Source: Chloranthus sessilifolius
Taxonomy: Eukaryota; Streptophyta; Magnoliopsida; Chloranthales; Chloranthaceae
NCBI GenBank assembly: GCA_021018995.1
Contig: CM037596.1
Location: 99,431,416-99,495,415 of the forward strand
DNA length: 64,000 nucleotides
Direction: 5' to 3'
In this document: positions 45,154-57,184 of the stretch, one piece after another
Layout of the letters: the number at the start of each line of letters is the position of its first letter
How positions within the stretch are numbered: the first letter of the stretch is position 1
The notes under the pieces: generated by a model
Seen by the model: only the letters and a program-made list of their open reading frames with translations
Database searches by the model: none
What the model was told of the DNA's origin: nothing
Position numbers and translations under genes: made by a program

Positions 45154-47329
45154 ATCCTTCACTATTTAAAATTATTCGATCATAGCAAAGCTAGAAATAT
45201 GTGTAAAACTGAAAATATTTTACAAACTTGAATTTTCACTTTAGCGAAAATAACTCAAAGTTTGTTAAGGTTTTTAGTGAAACTAAGTTTTGAACTAACG
45301 ATTTTATACGACAAATCAAAACTATTCCACACACATATCTCATAAATTTAGCATTTAATAAATTGGTTAGCACATTTAAGCTATAAGCTAATACCCTGAT
45401 TTTCATAACTGTTTATAAGAAAAAGTCATGTCTCATTGAAGGTGACTTTACCCTTACACTTATATAGGTAGACATATAAGAGATGCTCATATAACTTTAA
45501 TATTACAACACATTGTATTATAGCGCCTATTAAGAGATATGTTCAATCCTTCCTTATCCATTACAGGTAAAATACTATCATTTCTGAGATATTTATGAGA
45601 ATTTAATTATCATAAATGTAGTGCACCTTTGTCTGTCACGGATTTACGACTTATTTTTTCCTTTGAATTTAAATATTGACCAAATAAATATTAGGTAGGA
45701 TTCCTATCGTAAGTGACTATTTGGGTATATAAATGACTTTAAACCCACGTCGATTCTTCTTTTAGACTAATATTTTTCATAATTGATCATAATTGCAATT
45801 ATTAATATATAAAGTATTTCTTTAGACATTTCTGCCTGAACCACATATAATTTATTTTCTTATAAATTGATAAGGAAACAAGTTTTATAGATAATTTTAA
45901 AAGTTATGACTTAGTACTTACTAATACGTCTACCAATGGAGCTTTAAATCTCTTCATTTGTCTACATATTTCCTTTCAAGCAACACACTCACTGAGATTC
46001 ATTGGTGCTCTTTAACATCATTTGTGAGATCACGACTTTGATTTAAATTTTCAAATCTAAATCCATTATCTTTTAAAGATAATTCAACTCGAATCATTTC
46101 ACCATTTCCAAATCTCTTACCAATCTTTTACAATTCGATGTTGCCAAAAGATTAAATCTTATCAATCAACCATGGACATCACTACTAAGCTCATTATGTG
46201 GCTACTCAATTTCTATTATTCTATTATGGCGAAATAATCATAACATAACAATGGTAAGTTGATCTTGAAAATCTATTAGTAGTAACTTGAGTATCGAGCG
46301 ATTTGATAAAGCGCACTCAATCATGACTATCCAATTAACATATGATTGTGTTTAATCAATCATGGTCATTCAATTGTTGCCAATAAACCAAACTAAAGTA
46401 GTCATAAGTTTTATCATGTGAATAGTCACTCACAACCATTCGATCAAAATCACTAATGAACAATGATATCAAGTGACCATCGTCGTAAATCATATGTACT
46501 TATGATCTTACAAGTTTTTATGGGTATCGAAAACCTTCTCAACAAGGCTCTCCAAAGAAATACCCAAAAATCAAAATAGAGTAGGCAAAAATCATGTTTA
46601 TTGGGTCGTCTTCTTCTTAGAAACCCATAAAGAACATAAAAAAAAAGTTATTTTACTGTCATAAACAATTTCCATGTTTTCAAAAATGGACAACTCAACA
46701 TTTGAAAAGCATGGTGGTCATCAGAGATTATGGCACCTAGCAGTTCTTATATCGTCAACAATGATCAGGCCAACGATATCAGTGTTGTTTCACACGATGG
46801 TACGGGTAAAGTTGCCAGTCTATGCCATTAAACTAGCCCATTAATATAATTTTAATTTATTATATCAATACTTTTGAAAATAAAAGATAAACATACCTCT
46901 TTTTATTATATTTTCAGGCGACACCAATTCCAATCGACACTAATTGCATAATCGTTGCCCCCACATATTGATTTCGAAGTGTATATTGGAATGATGTCAT
47001 ATAGAGAGAAGTATTCCATGTGCCAAATTAATCTTGAAGGATCCTTGACCGACTCTCATCAAAATTAAATCCAAACTTTGGATTCGTGGCATTGGACCAG
47101 AGATTGACATCCTATTCCTCATTCCTTACTCTTATTCGATCACTTAATTTACTCCTTCATAAACCAGATCGAACGTGAATATCTTTGTGATCAAATGGTG
47201 TGGACCATCATGAGGGGCAAGTAGAGCAACTTAAAGGACTTCATTTCTAAATGAATAATCGGAGTCGATCATCCTCATGCCTCTCGCTTCTGCCTAGACT
47301 TTCTCCATTTTCGTCATCAGAACATGGTA
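45154..47329. other. Unclassified A/T-rich region between two related LTR pieces
   Basis: No open frame or protein homology recognised in 2.2 kb. Its position between two copies of an LTR-like sequence makes a non-coding internal domain possible, but no second PBS or tract supports that. Confidence 0.3.
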
Positions 47330-47844
47330 AAACTGATCTGAGGCATAAGAAATATCGTTATCTTTAAACTAATAGTTACCCCCACCACTACGACAAAGTA
47401 GTCACCAGCAGGTTATCGGCAAACTGGTTCCATGATACAATGAGCTGACTGTGTATTCTTGTGAAGGATTTGGTGAATTTGTTCACTCTATCCGAACACT
47501 AATTATTGTAAAAAGGCTCTGATCAAGACCTCTAAAGACGGAACTGGAGAGAAGAAGGGAGATTCCATTGTATTAAAAAATAATAATTTTAGATTCTTTA
47601 AATAGAAAATCAAGTGTTATGTTAATACATCATTTTCTTTTGAAAATGTGCTACAAGTATCCCTTTGAAAAATACACCACTTTGGAAAGACACAAAGGCA
47701 CTTCTTTTGAAAGGACACATAACTTTAAAAAGACAAACCTCTTTGGAAAAGACACAATTTAAAACTTATAAATATCCAACTCCCAAAATTTATAAGGAGA
47801 GAGACAAGGCTACAATTTACCCAATGCGAGACTAACCTTCAACA
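47330..47844 (-). mobile_element. LTR fragment related to 44611-45153
   Basis: Aligns with 44690-45145 in the same orientation: shared CGACAAAGTGGTCA-like, GCAAACTGGTTCCA, CTATCCGAACACTAA, ATTTTAGATTCTTTAAATAG and AAAGACAC-rich blocks. On the minus strand it begins TGTTGAAGGTTAGTCTCGC at 47844, followed by TATAAATTTTGGGAG. The end opposite is truncated near 47330. Confidence 0.65.
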
Positions 47845-48179
47845 AAGGATTTTTGAGAAAACTTGCACATCACCGAAGGCGCCGAAACACTAGCATCCTC
47901 GTTGGTGCCCAAAAAAGGAATATCACCCAACCCCAACAACATCGGCTGAAACCGTAAGGCCTTGTTTGACAAAACTCACGAAAAAGTTTTTTATTTTTAT
48001 ACTTTACATAGGTTTGTAAATAAAAGAACTCATGAGAAGTTTTATTTTTTAAAATTTTACAATGGTTGGGTTTTTATTTTTTTCAGCTGTTGGACTACCG
48101 TGTGTGAAATTATTTTCCTAAGGGACCATTGTTCACACCATGTGAACTTGTAACCTCACCCCATCTCCTCTGAGTCAAA

Positions 48180-48965
48180 AGACAGTAATCGGTTTGAATT
48201 AGACTATGGAAATTGTTTTGGGTAAGCTCTGTTTGTACCCATGCGTCCTCCAAAAGTGCCCACGTGTGCAACCCCTTAAAATTTGTTGATTACTTCGTAT
48301 CTGATGATTGAGATTGTGTTTCAATCCGATCTTCCTCAAAATGGATCTTGAGATCATGTCTCACCTTTCAGACAATCATTTTTTGATTCAATATGTACAA
48401 ATTCCCAAAAAATGCCCTTTGTGTGCAATGACATACATCACGCTCAAACGTGATTTTAGGGCCATATTTTGAGAATCTGTGACATGTGCAATAAAAAAAT
48501 ATCCTCTTGATAGGTGCGACGTGATCTCAAAATCCTTTGTGTGGAAGATCTCTCAAGATCCTTTGTGTGGAAGATCTGGGCGAAACATGATCTCCATCAT
48601 CTGATTGGACGCAATCAATGGTTTTAAAGAGGTTCCGATGTAGGCGCTTTTAGAGAACGCGTGGGCGCGTTTAGAGCTACCCAATTATTTTTTGTCTTAA
48701 TTTTTTACAAGATGGGTCTTGAGAATAGGGCACGCCCTGATACGATTAGTTTTTTATTCTGCATGGTACACATCCCAAACAGTTACTCTAAACGCACTAG
48801 ACATACACTAAGTTCAAATACAAATCAGGGGTCATCTTTTGAAATAGGTGCCACATGAAATAAAAAAATCATCTGATGATATACCCATGATCTCATGATG
48901 CATCACGTGGATGATTGGAACAAAAAACAATCTTTGTTGTCTGATTCAAAGTGGTCAATGCATGC
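48180..48965. mobile_element. Family A MITE carrying a second family A MITE
   Basis: Outer copy: TAATCGGTTTGAATTAGAC at the left resumes after 48678 as TTACAAGATGGGTCTTGAG and ends GATTCAAAGTGGTCAATG. Inner copy (about 48220-48671): GGGTAAGCTCTGTTTGTACCC at the left faces GCGTTTAGAGCTACCC at the right; flanks AATTGTTTT and AATTATTTT agree at 8 of 9. The inner copy also has a 30-bp duplication of GATCCTTTGTGTGGAAGATCT. Confidence 0.75.
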
Positions 48966-49019
48966 TGGCCGGAGGTGATAAGGTGATGTTACGATGTGTG
49001 AATAATGACACGATTATGA

Positions 49020-49490
49020 GGTGAGGTCACATCTAAGCCGTTTGATATAAAGGTCATAATCTAAAGATTTACGATGGAAAAGAGTGGTGCAAACTCATTC
49101 TCTCTCATATGATTGAATACAATTAATTGTTGAATCGAATGATTGCTTTGGAGTGCATTTAGTCATATGGTAAAGATCATGTTTGGTGCCAATCGTTTTC
49201 ACTTATGATCTTTAGGTCATGGCCGTCAAATGAAGTGGCTTAGATGGCTAGGTTACATTTTAAGTCGTCAGAGTTGAAGGTCATGATCTAAAGATCAACT
49301 ATGCAGAAGAGTGGTGCAAAACTCAGTTTCTTTTGTATAATTCGACACAGTCAAATGTTGAATTAAATAATGGCTTTTGAATGTATTGAATAATATGAGA
49401 AAAATAATGTTTGGTGCCAATCTTTTTCACCTAAGATCTTTAAATCATGAAATTCAAATCAAATGACTTAGATGGAGTTTTAACATGGCA
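49020..49490. mobile_element. Two tandem palindromic MITEs, family B
   Basis: First copy about 49020-49258 and second about 49258-49490: CTAAGCCGTTTGATATAAAGG / GGCCGTCAAATGAAGTGGCTTAG, then AAGTCGTCAGAGTTGAAGG / AAATTCAAATCAAATGACTTAG. Same family as 27195-27440, in the opposite orientation. Confidence 0.7.
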
Positions 49491-50761
49491 CAAGTCTAAC
49501 ATACGAATTATTGTAACATGTTACACCATGCTCACTCTCACTTTTGGGGATGTGTATCACGTGGAATCAACACTTAGCCGTCTGATAGGTGGGCCATGAT
49601 CTCAAAATTTATTGCGCTGAAAAATGGAAGAAGCTTCTTATTGTAAGTTTCTCTAAATCTCGTTCTCGAAAGAGCTCATTCCAAAAAAAAATAAAATCTC
49701 ACTCTGTTCATTCTCTCTACATAGAAAAGATAAAAAATTCCCAATTCTCAGTCTTAAGTACTCCTAGTTATCTTTGACTTTAAGAAATAAGAAATAAAGA
49801 AACCTTCCTAGTTCCTAATACTAATCTCCTAGATTTTTGAACAGAAAACTCTCACACATAATTTTTATTTCCAGATTTCTGCCCCCCAAAGTAATCGGTG
49901 TGAATTTACTCTATCATCACCGAGACTCCTTCCTTATTTATGGACTCAAAATTCTCAAGGAATGTTGAGATTACCAGCAGGAGTAATCTTGGTAACCTGC
50001 CCAGAAATTAAGTGGTTCACGTGACCACTGTGATGTGGTCACTTGGGCCTTCCTTTAATCTTCACTTTAGTCCCCTTCAGGCCACCCTCTAAATCTGAAT
50101 CTGTCCACCTCAAGTTTATGGGCAATGAGATTCTTATATATTTTTAACTAATGCCAACAGATTCAGGGTGTAGAGAACTAGAATTGAGAGAATGTCCAAG
50201 ATTGATGAATATTTAAGCATCACCTGCATCAATAGACAGAGCGCTCACAAACACTTGCCATGTGTCTTTTACCAATACAAGGTGTCAAAGTGACAGAACA
50301 TCATGTGAACCGCTCTTAGCCTGAAAAGGGTGCCCATCAAAGGATGCTTCGATTTAGGATCAATATGAAAAAGTTTTGCAATCATTTAAGCAAAAAATGT
50401 ACATGGTATTGTCCAATTCATATACATTTTTCAGTTGGGATGACTACTCTAATACTGATATATTTTATCATTAACATGATTGCATAAAGAACTAACAGAA
50501 ATTATAGATAATGCATTACTGTTTAATAATAAAACCAGGAGAAGTTTATTTTCTTCTTGTTGATATCTAAGAATGAATTAAAGTGCTCTTTTGTATCGAA
50601 AAGGTATAAAGATTCTCTAATAGCAACTTTTTACCGAAGCATTTCCCACAAACTATATTCAAAAACAGTCTCACAAGGATTTAAAAGCTATAAGGAACCT
50701 AGCATGTTTAAAGATAATTTATTGAATGACACGGTTGAAGAAACAGGGATGGAGTCAATAC
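49491..50761. other. Spacer, no gene recognised
   Basis: A family A right-half fragment (GGATGTGTATCACGTGGAATC to CTCAAAATTTATTGCGC) lies at 49550-49620. The remainder shows no homology in any frame that I can identify; I looked for further VARICOSE exons here and found none. Confidence 0.35.
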
Positions 50762-50890
50762 CGCAGTGATAAGAACAATGCGATCAGGGCGGTGAGGTGC
50801 TATGAGGAATGCTACTGAGTTAACAGGTTGTCCATCATGTGGCCTTAGTGTCACAAGGGGCAACGCCTTCCTGTCTTCCCAAATCTTTAC
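50762..50890 (-). pseudogene. Isolated WD40 exon of a VARICOSE/EDC4-like decapping scaffold
   Basis: 129 bp, 43 codons, no stops. It reads [20 protein letters not shown] followed by [18 protein letters not shown], which I recognise as the WD40 part of plant VARICOSE, the enhancer of mRNA decapping 4 homologue that acts in cytoplasmic P-bodies. Both edges are exact: acceptor TTGTACAACAG before 50890 and donor G|GTATTG after 50762. The neighbouring exons expected on either side (the preceding SASVDGT segment and the following NREVKIW segment) are not in the flanking few kilobases. Best read as a duplicated or transposed exon with intron flanks, or a remnant of a deleted gene copy. An exon of a gene with very long introns cannot be excluded. 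Confidence 0.8.
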
Positions 50891-53800
50891 CTGTTGTACA
50901 AAATGAAATTTCATAAACCAAGCAACCAAAATAATTGCATGGTTCCAAATTAAATGAGAAACAAGAACCAACAAAATAAAATATGAACACAAGTACATAA
51001 CTTTATCTGCCCCGTAAATAGCCACAAGCTTTTAAGATACTATAGACACTAACATGAGCTTAATATATGGTCATGATACAGTAAAAATAATGGAGCAAAA
51101 TGATATTTATATGAATTAATCTCATTCTATCGCATATCTATATAATAACAAACAGACCAATGGTCAAAATATCATCAATGATCCTTTTATTGTAAGTTGG
51201 GATCGAACCTTGAGGTAATACTCATCGACCACAAGAAAATACTCATTGAAACCATTAACAATGTGCATTTGATATAGAAGTGCTTAGTATAAGCAGAGAG
51301 GGTGATCACCTTTGGTCAATAACTAGCTGCTGATGCTAGCAATGCTATGGCATGGTAAGAAATTGAAACATCGGTTTTACGCACGCCACCCACAGGCGAA
51401 AGATCGCTTCCCAGTTTCAATTACCTTGAGGCCAAAGGTCAGTGCGCGACTAAGATTAAAAGATGGTTTTCACAAGCCTAAGTAACAGGATGAGCATGTT
51501 GCTACCCTCTTCCTTGTGCTTTGAGGGCAAAAGGGAGAGGTGATCTGCACCGGTACCCATTATTTCCCATTAATGATGGAAATGCATGGAAGAGATGTTG
51601 AAGCTAGCTGCCGAGACGAAAGTGAGTACAGTCTGATTCACGGCAGTGGCAACCTGTGGCGACGGTGATGACAATGGTGGATGAGGCTGGGATGTTTGAT
51701 CTAAAACCTGCGCAGCAGATTGGGTCCGATGACTAGGGACGCTTCCTATTTGGACTTTCCCTCGAGTACACTAGATTTCAAGCGAGACCAGAATTAAATA
51801 GATTGTGGTTATTCAGATAAGCAGAGTAGGGATCGATATGAATTTAGTGGGTAGTTTAAATCACTAAGCAGCCATAGTCCCTTGGTTTTCATGATCAACA
51901 GTGCAGGTTGGGCTGCTGCTGACAGGTTTCCCGGCGGAGCAATGACCTGCATCGTCTGGTGAAATTACATCTGCCCTAGTCATAGTGTTTTCTTGTGCGA
52001 CTGCTTTCTCTCATCAGACCGTTCAACAGGATTACAGGGGTTCTGTGTGGAATGCTTATTCCACAAGAGGAAGTTGACGCAGCTGATGGAGCTTCAGGCA
52101 AGCGGTCAGGCGAGATCACTGATGGACCAATGGTGCATGATGTTGATATTGGCACACTGCCACATGGCTAGGTCCATTAAATTTAGACGATACTTCTGAT
52201 CTAGGTCCATCCAAATTCTAAAATTCCTCATGCTCATTAATTTGTGTTTTCGCATAACAAGTGAACTATTATTTTACAGGTGGCCAACTGACCAAACCAT
52301 GAAACTGTTTTGTGATTTTTTGCCTCTTCCCTCAATAGGCCAGCTAGGACCCAACCGGCAACCTCAACGTTGTAACATAGCTTGTCAATTTAGCTATGGA
52401 TTCTACCCACCTCTTTTCCTTATATTGCATTATATGGGCTAGTAGAAACAATCAGCCAAAGGTGGGGCCCCTACTTGTAGATTTCACCAAAATCTTCTGT
52501 CTCGGGCCATTAATGCTTATATATGGCTCCATCACGGTCCTATATTCTTCCTAGGTAGATACAGTTCTTGACTCAAGAACTTCCACTTCCTTTAGCATTC
52601 TCCCATTTGTCCCATTAACCATTTGGGACCTTCAAAAATGGAGGACAACTGAATGGGGTCAAGAGAATGTAAAGTCAATATCTTGGATGACACATAAATT
52701 CGATCTACAGTGTCCTTTACATGTTATCTCCCTTTTAATAAGGTTGGTTTTACTTTCCTTTTAACAGTTGACATGTACAACTTGGTCATTCCCACCAATG
52801 AAAACGTGCAAACTTGGTGATATCTAAATCCATGTTTAGGAATATATATCATCTCACGGAGATGCAACTAATTCTAAATTCTGAAAATAAACAATTGGAA
52901 TAATGCATTTCGACAAAATGAATAGATATAGCTAGCTAGGCCTCTACCACTGCCCACTAGACCTCCTTGGTTCCTTATAAACCTTTCCTTATAGTGGTCC
53001 ATGGTTCAAGTGGTAGCAGAAGAAAGAACATCAACAAAAATAAAATCAATAGATTAGCTCTCAAACCAGATGATATAAAATTCAATCATACATTGATAGA
53101 AAGGGATTCCATTATTCCAATAAACTACTACATATAGTTTCATGAGGCCACTCTAGGGATTTATATCCCATGCAGACCCGACATGTGCTAACTTGGGGCC
53201 CGCACATGCCTCTGGGATTAGTCGGGTACTCTAAGGCCCGAACACCCAAGCCATAAAAAAAAGGGAGTTCTTTGTAAGTATTTGACAGCTTCCAAGCTTT
53301 AATAGCATGTTCTCAGAAAATTAGAAACCAAATACTAGTCATTCTAATGTTACATATCTATAGCTGCATCAATTACTTTTTCTGAGTAAAGAAGAGACTA
53401 TATTAAAAGAGAGAAAAATGAGAATAATCAAAATGAAAAGAGCGGGTTGTTTTGTGAGCAACAAAATTACGTAAACCCACCAAAATAGAGAACAAATAAA
53501 CACCAAAAGGACCCAGCTTCAACCTTCGAGCTTGAAAATTAAAAAATAGATGCAATGCCTAGCAAGAAGTCCCTGACTCTAAGGCTCCAAAAATTATGAG
53601 GCTCGATGTCGACGATTCCCTCTGCAATGGCCCAATTCCCCTGACTTGAAATAACCTGGTGTTCCTTTGTTTGTTTTGGTACAAAATGTCATGGGGTCAA
53701 ATCCTGTCATCCCTACCTATTACTTCTCCAATGGGCCGTAAGAGGGATCAATTGAGACTGATGAAACTTGGACATAATAGTTAATTGATAATACTAATAT

Positions 53801-54334
53801 ATGCCTCTAAGATGTATTTGGGCCAGATACAAAGAAAAAAGAACCCCTGCTCTTTTCAATTGTATCTACTGTCATAAGAACGTGGGTCTTCGAAACTGGA
53901 TGTTGTAGGTTATCTGACAGAGTGTGATTCCGTTCTGATTTTAATGAATTACAATCACAATAAAATAACTCTACTAACGTGAACTAACAACCGATTTCCA
54001 CATGCCCCAAAATGACTGCGAAAGGAACCATTTGCGACAACTTTCTAATTTCCTCTGTCAAAAAATATTCCTCAGAACCGACCACCAATAATTGCATCAA
54101 ATACTAGTCACTCCAATCTTACCTATCTATAATTGTATTCTTATTTGGTTCTGCAACGTACTTATTTTTTATATTTTTAAAACAAATGTTATAGTTATTG
54201 TGCAAAAAAATGTCTCACTAGGAACTTTGTAATATTCCAAGTTAACTACTAGCAAACTACTTGATTTCTCATGAGAGAGATGTTAAACCTTAATCTTAAA
54301 TTCAAGTAAGGTGATGGGTTATAAGTTCATTTAC
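50891..54334. other. Long spacer, no gene recognised
   Basis: No kinase, WD40 or transposon protein detected. Base composition is more balanced between about 51300 and 52200 than in neighbouring repeats, but all frames are short. The kinase exons that should follow the receptor fragment at 54335 are not seen here. Confidence 0.35.
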
Positions 54335-54770
54335 CTTGTAGACAGGCCCAAATCCTCCTTGCCCGAGCTTTTTGCATCCGAATTTTTCAGTTGCATTGAC
54401 AATGGTTTCAAACTCAAAAAAGGTATATCAATGCCTTCTTCCCCATCTTTTCCAAGCTCATTTCTGTCCATGGTATCATTGGAATTAGGATCACTTGCAG
54501 CCAAATGATACAACGCCATTTTTAGCCTTTTTTCCCTATCTGTTGATTTCAAAAATCAATAAATGGTGGGAGTTACATATGTTTGAAAAATAAGTGCACA
54601 TATATGACGAAATTTTTATTCAGAGTTACCTTTTCGTTTGATAATCCTCAACAAGCAGTATATGAAAATTCCTAACAAAAGAGCCGCTATAACAACAGTT
54701 ACTGCAATGATCATTGAAGTTGGTTTCTTTTCCCTTTTAGAATCATTGAAAACTCCATTGTTGATGACTT
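54335..54770 (-). pseudogene. Receptor-like kinase fragment: membrane-spanning and juxtamembrane/P-loop exons
   Basis: Exon 54770-54630 (acceptor TTTGTTAG, donor G|GTAACT) encodes a basic-flanked hydrophobic segment SMIIAVTVVIAALLLGIFIY followed by CLLRIIKRK. Exon 54539-54335 (acceptor ATCAACAG, donor AAG|GTAAAT) continues in phase (Asp codon across the junction) with a juxtamembrane stretch, then FETIVNATEKFG and the glycine-rich loop LGQGGFGPVYK. This matches the exon structure of plant cysteine-rich or S-domain receptor-like kinases. In the second exon a T run is six bases where seven would keep the frame (54421-54426 region), so the loop is out of frame with what precedes it. The extracellular exon upstream and catalytic exons downstream are absent; a CACTA-like element begins 126 bp upstream. 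A dead fragment. Confidence 0.82.
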
Positions 54771-54895
54771 CTAACAAACAATTAGAAAAAAAAAAATTAC
54801 ATTACATACCAATCTTATAAAAAATTTATAACATTTCACATACATATGCCATAATATATGCTTACAGCCAGTAATTCTCCATTGACACTACGTGA

Positions 54896-57184
54896 AAACC
54901 GTGAAAGCACTGTTTTAATTTTTTTTTTTTGAAAAACTGTGTTTTCACGGTTTTCTAAAGTTCCAAAATTCGCAAAAGAACTGTTTTTCTAAAACGTTTG
55001 AGGTCGGGTCTTTTTTCCTAAAAAGTTTGTTTTTGAGGCATTGTTTTCTAAAGTGCCCTTAAATTAAAGTGATGAAAACATCAAATAAAGGCCCATGACA
55101 TCAAAGATCTCAAATCCTGTACGGGTAGTGTTTGGAGCGTAACTCTAATTATAACTAGTGGGCTTCGAGACCACATTACATAGGTCAAATGTTTGACTTG
55201 GGTCAAAACAGTCGCATGACCATCTAGGGTCAATGAATCAACGGTAGCAAAATAAGGGTCGTTACACCCTGCGCTTGAACTATCAAACAAACAGAGCAGA
55301 ATCCTCTTAAATCACATGCTGAGTTTTGAGAAACCCAGTCAAACTTCTTACTGCCTAAGGTGATATTGCCAAAATTGGATTAATTTACATTTCCTATTTG
55401 TTCAATACAAGAAGAAAGTTTCAAGAACTAACAAGACACAAAATTTAGAGTAATGCAGCCTATATTCTAATAAGATCATAGTATGCCTGCAAAAGTGATT
55501 AGCTTGGATGATGCTGAAAAACCATCAAAAGGAATGATATTAGGATGAATCACTGTCAAAGATCTAATAAACTGCTGAAACAGAAATCGCAGGCTCCAAG
55601 AGAATGTTGTCAGATCAAAATAAATTAAAAAATAAATATATAAGTTCTGGCATTTTACTGTAAAAGATCTGAAAAGTCACTGAAAAAAAAGAATAAATTT
55701 GAGATCATAAAACCTCCTACGGCTCAATTGAAACACTCTATTAACCGATTGCATAACAAGAAATTCCAAGAATGTGATGAGATTCAAAGGAATAATGTAA
55801 AATGGAATAGGTTGTGCCATCATAGAACAAGCAAAAAACAACAAAAAAGAGGACATCAAGAACTATCTATGGCTCTATAGAAATCAAGAGAAGCTCCAAG
55901 GAACTTAAATATAAAGGTTCCTATGCTGAAGGTAAAACCAGTTGAAGAACTATAAACTATGCTTAATCCAGAGTACAAAACGTAATTACAAAGGATCACA
56001 GGCTTTCATTCGAAGATAAAGCAAATTCGGCAAAGCAAGCTCAATTTTAAGCTATATTCATAGAACAAAAACTAGAAATCACAATAAAAATTCTTGAAAT
56101 AGGGCACAACTGCCATAGCAATTAAAGTATTCTTAGATCCAAAGGTAGAACCTAAGAAATAAGCGTTCCAATTTCCAAGATCCTTAGATGAAAGATAAAG
56201 GAGGAAAAACCAAAAAACAAACTCGATTTGCAGATAAATACCATATAATAAGTTGAAATTCTCAACAAAAATGCTTGAAATCAGGGCACACCAATGGAAA
56301 TCAGAATAGAAATTGTTTAAACTGTATAAATTCAAGGATTATTATGTAGCTCAGATTTTCCCATGGAAAATCGAGAATAGAACCAAAAATAAATAAATTT
56401 AAAAAGCAAATTTCATAGTATATACCATAGAATAATAAATAACCACAAAATTTATTTTATTTTTTTAAAGAAGAAAAAAAAAACTCCATTTTCACGCTAG
56501 ATCATATAAGAAATATCACGAGAATGCTTTAAATTAGTCATAGATGGATGATTCTCTACGAAAACTCCAAGAAGGTTGAAATTTGAGACTAAGAAGTCGA
56601 GCTGAATGGTGAAAAATATAGGAAAAAAAGCCTACCGAAGTTCAGGTAATCTCTGAACAAGAATCCAGACTGACAAAAATTCCCAAACATTAAAATTTAC
56701 TGAAGATCTAGTAAAACCAGTTGAAGAATCCATTCAAAACCCTCTCGGTGATCTGACCTGATTGAGAAGAAGCCAGCTAACTTTGAACCAGCTTGATAGA
56801 AGTACTAATCAAATTGGGAGAAGGAATGTAGCCAGATTTGAGCACCGATCAGAGCATTTCTTCGCCGGATCAATTGAGAGAATGGATTAGGGTTTCATAT
56901 GTTTTGTAGAGAGGAGAGAGGAGTGAGAGAGAGTGGGTCTAGTGTTAAAATGAAAAGCAACTCACGGGGATTAGATGTATAAGTTTAACTGTGGGTTGAA
57001 TGGGTCGGCTCGTGGTCGGCCCAAATTAGACACCTGCCAGCAGGGTTTGGTTATTATACCATGGTTTTAAGCAGTGGATTATTATACTACCATGGTTTTA
57101 GGCAGTGGATTATTAAACTATTATTTTGAACAGTGGTGTTTTTTTATATTGCTGGAGTGGTTTTTATATCATTTTCACGTAGTG
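54896..57184. mobile_element. CACTA-like element, non-autonomous, about 2.29 kb
   Basis: CACTACGTGAAAA at 54896-54908 and its exact complement TTTTCACGTAGTG at 57172-57184, a perfect 13-bp inverted terminus beginning with CACTA. Subterminal repeats near the right end (ATACCATGGTTTTAAGCAGTGG, then a second copy, then AACAGTGGTG) fit that superfamily. The flanking triplets TGA and AAG do not match, so the target duplication is not proved. No transposase. The body from about 55300 to 56950 may be captured sequence. Confidence 0.72.
56630..56960 (-). other. Possible captured 5' leader and splice donor inside the CACTA-like element
   Basis: On the minus strand, CTCTCCTCTCTCTACAAAAC, GAAACCCTAATCC and a long C/T-rich stretch run into TCTCAATCAG|GTCAGATC, which resembles a plant 5' leader ending at an intron donor. 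No coding exon follows. Suggests capture of a host gene's first exon; the source gene is unknown. Confidence 0.35.

Noticed and set aside
50762..54770. One fused minus-strand gene joining the receptor-kinase exons to the VARICOSE exon
   Set aside because: They belong to unrelated proteins, no kinase exons lie between, and the kinase exons are frameshifted.
54896..57184. Confirmed CACTA insertion with target duplication
   Set aside because: Flanking triplets are TGA and AAG, so the 3-bp duplication could not be shown; kept only as CACTA-like.
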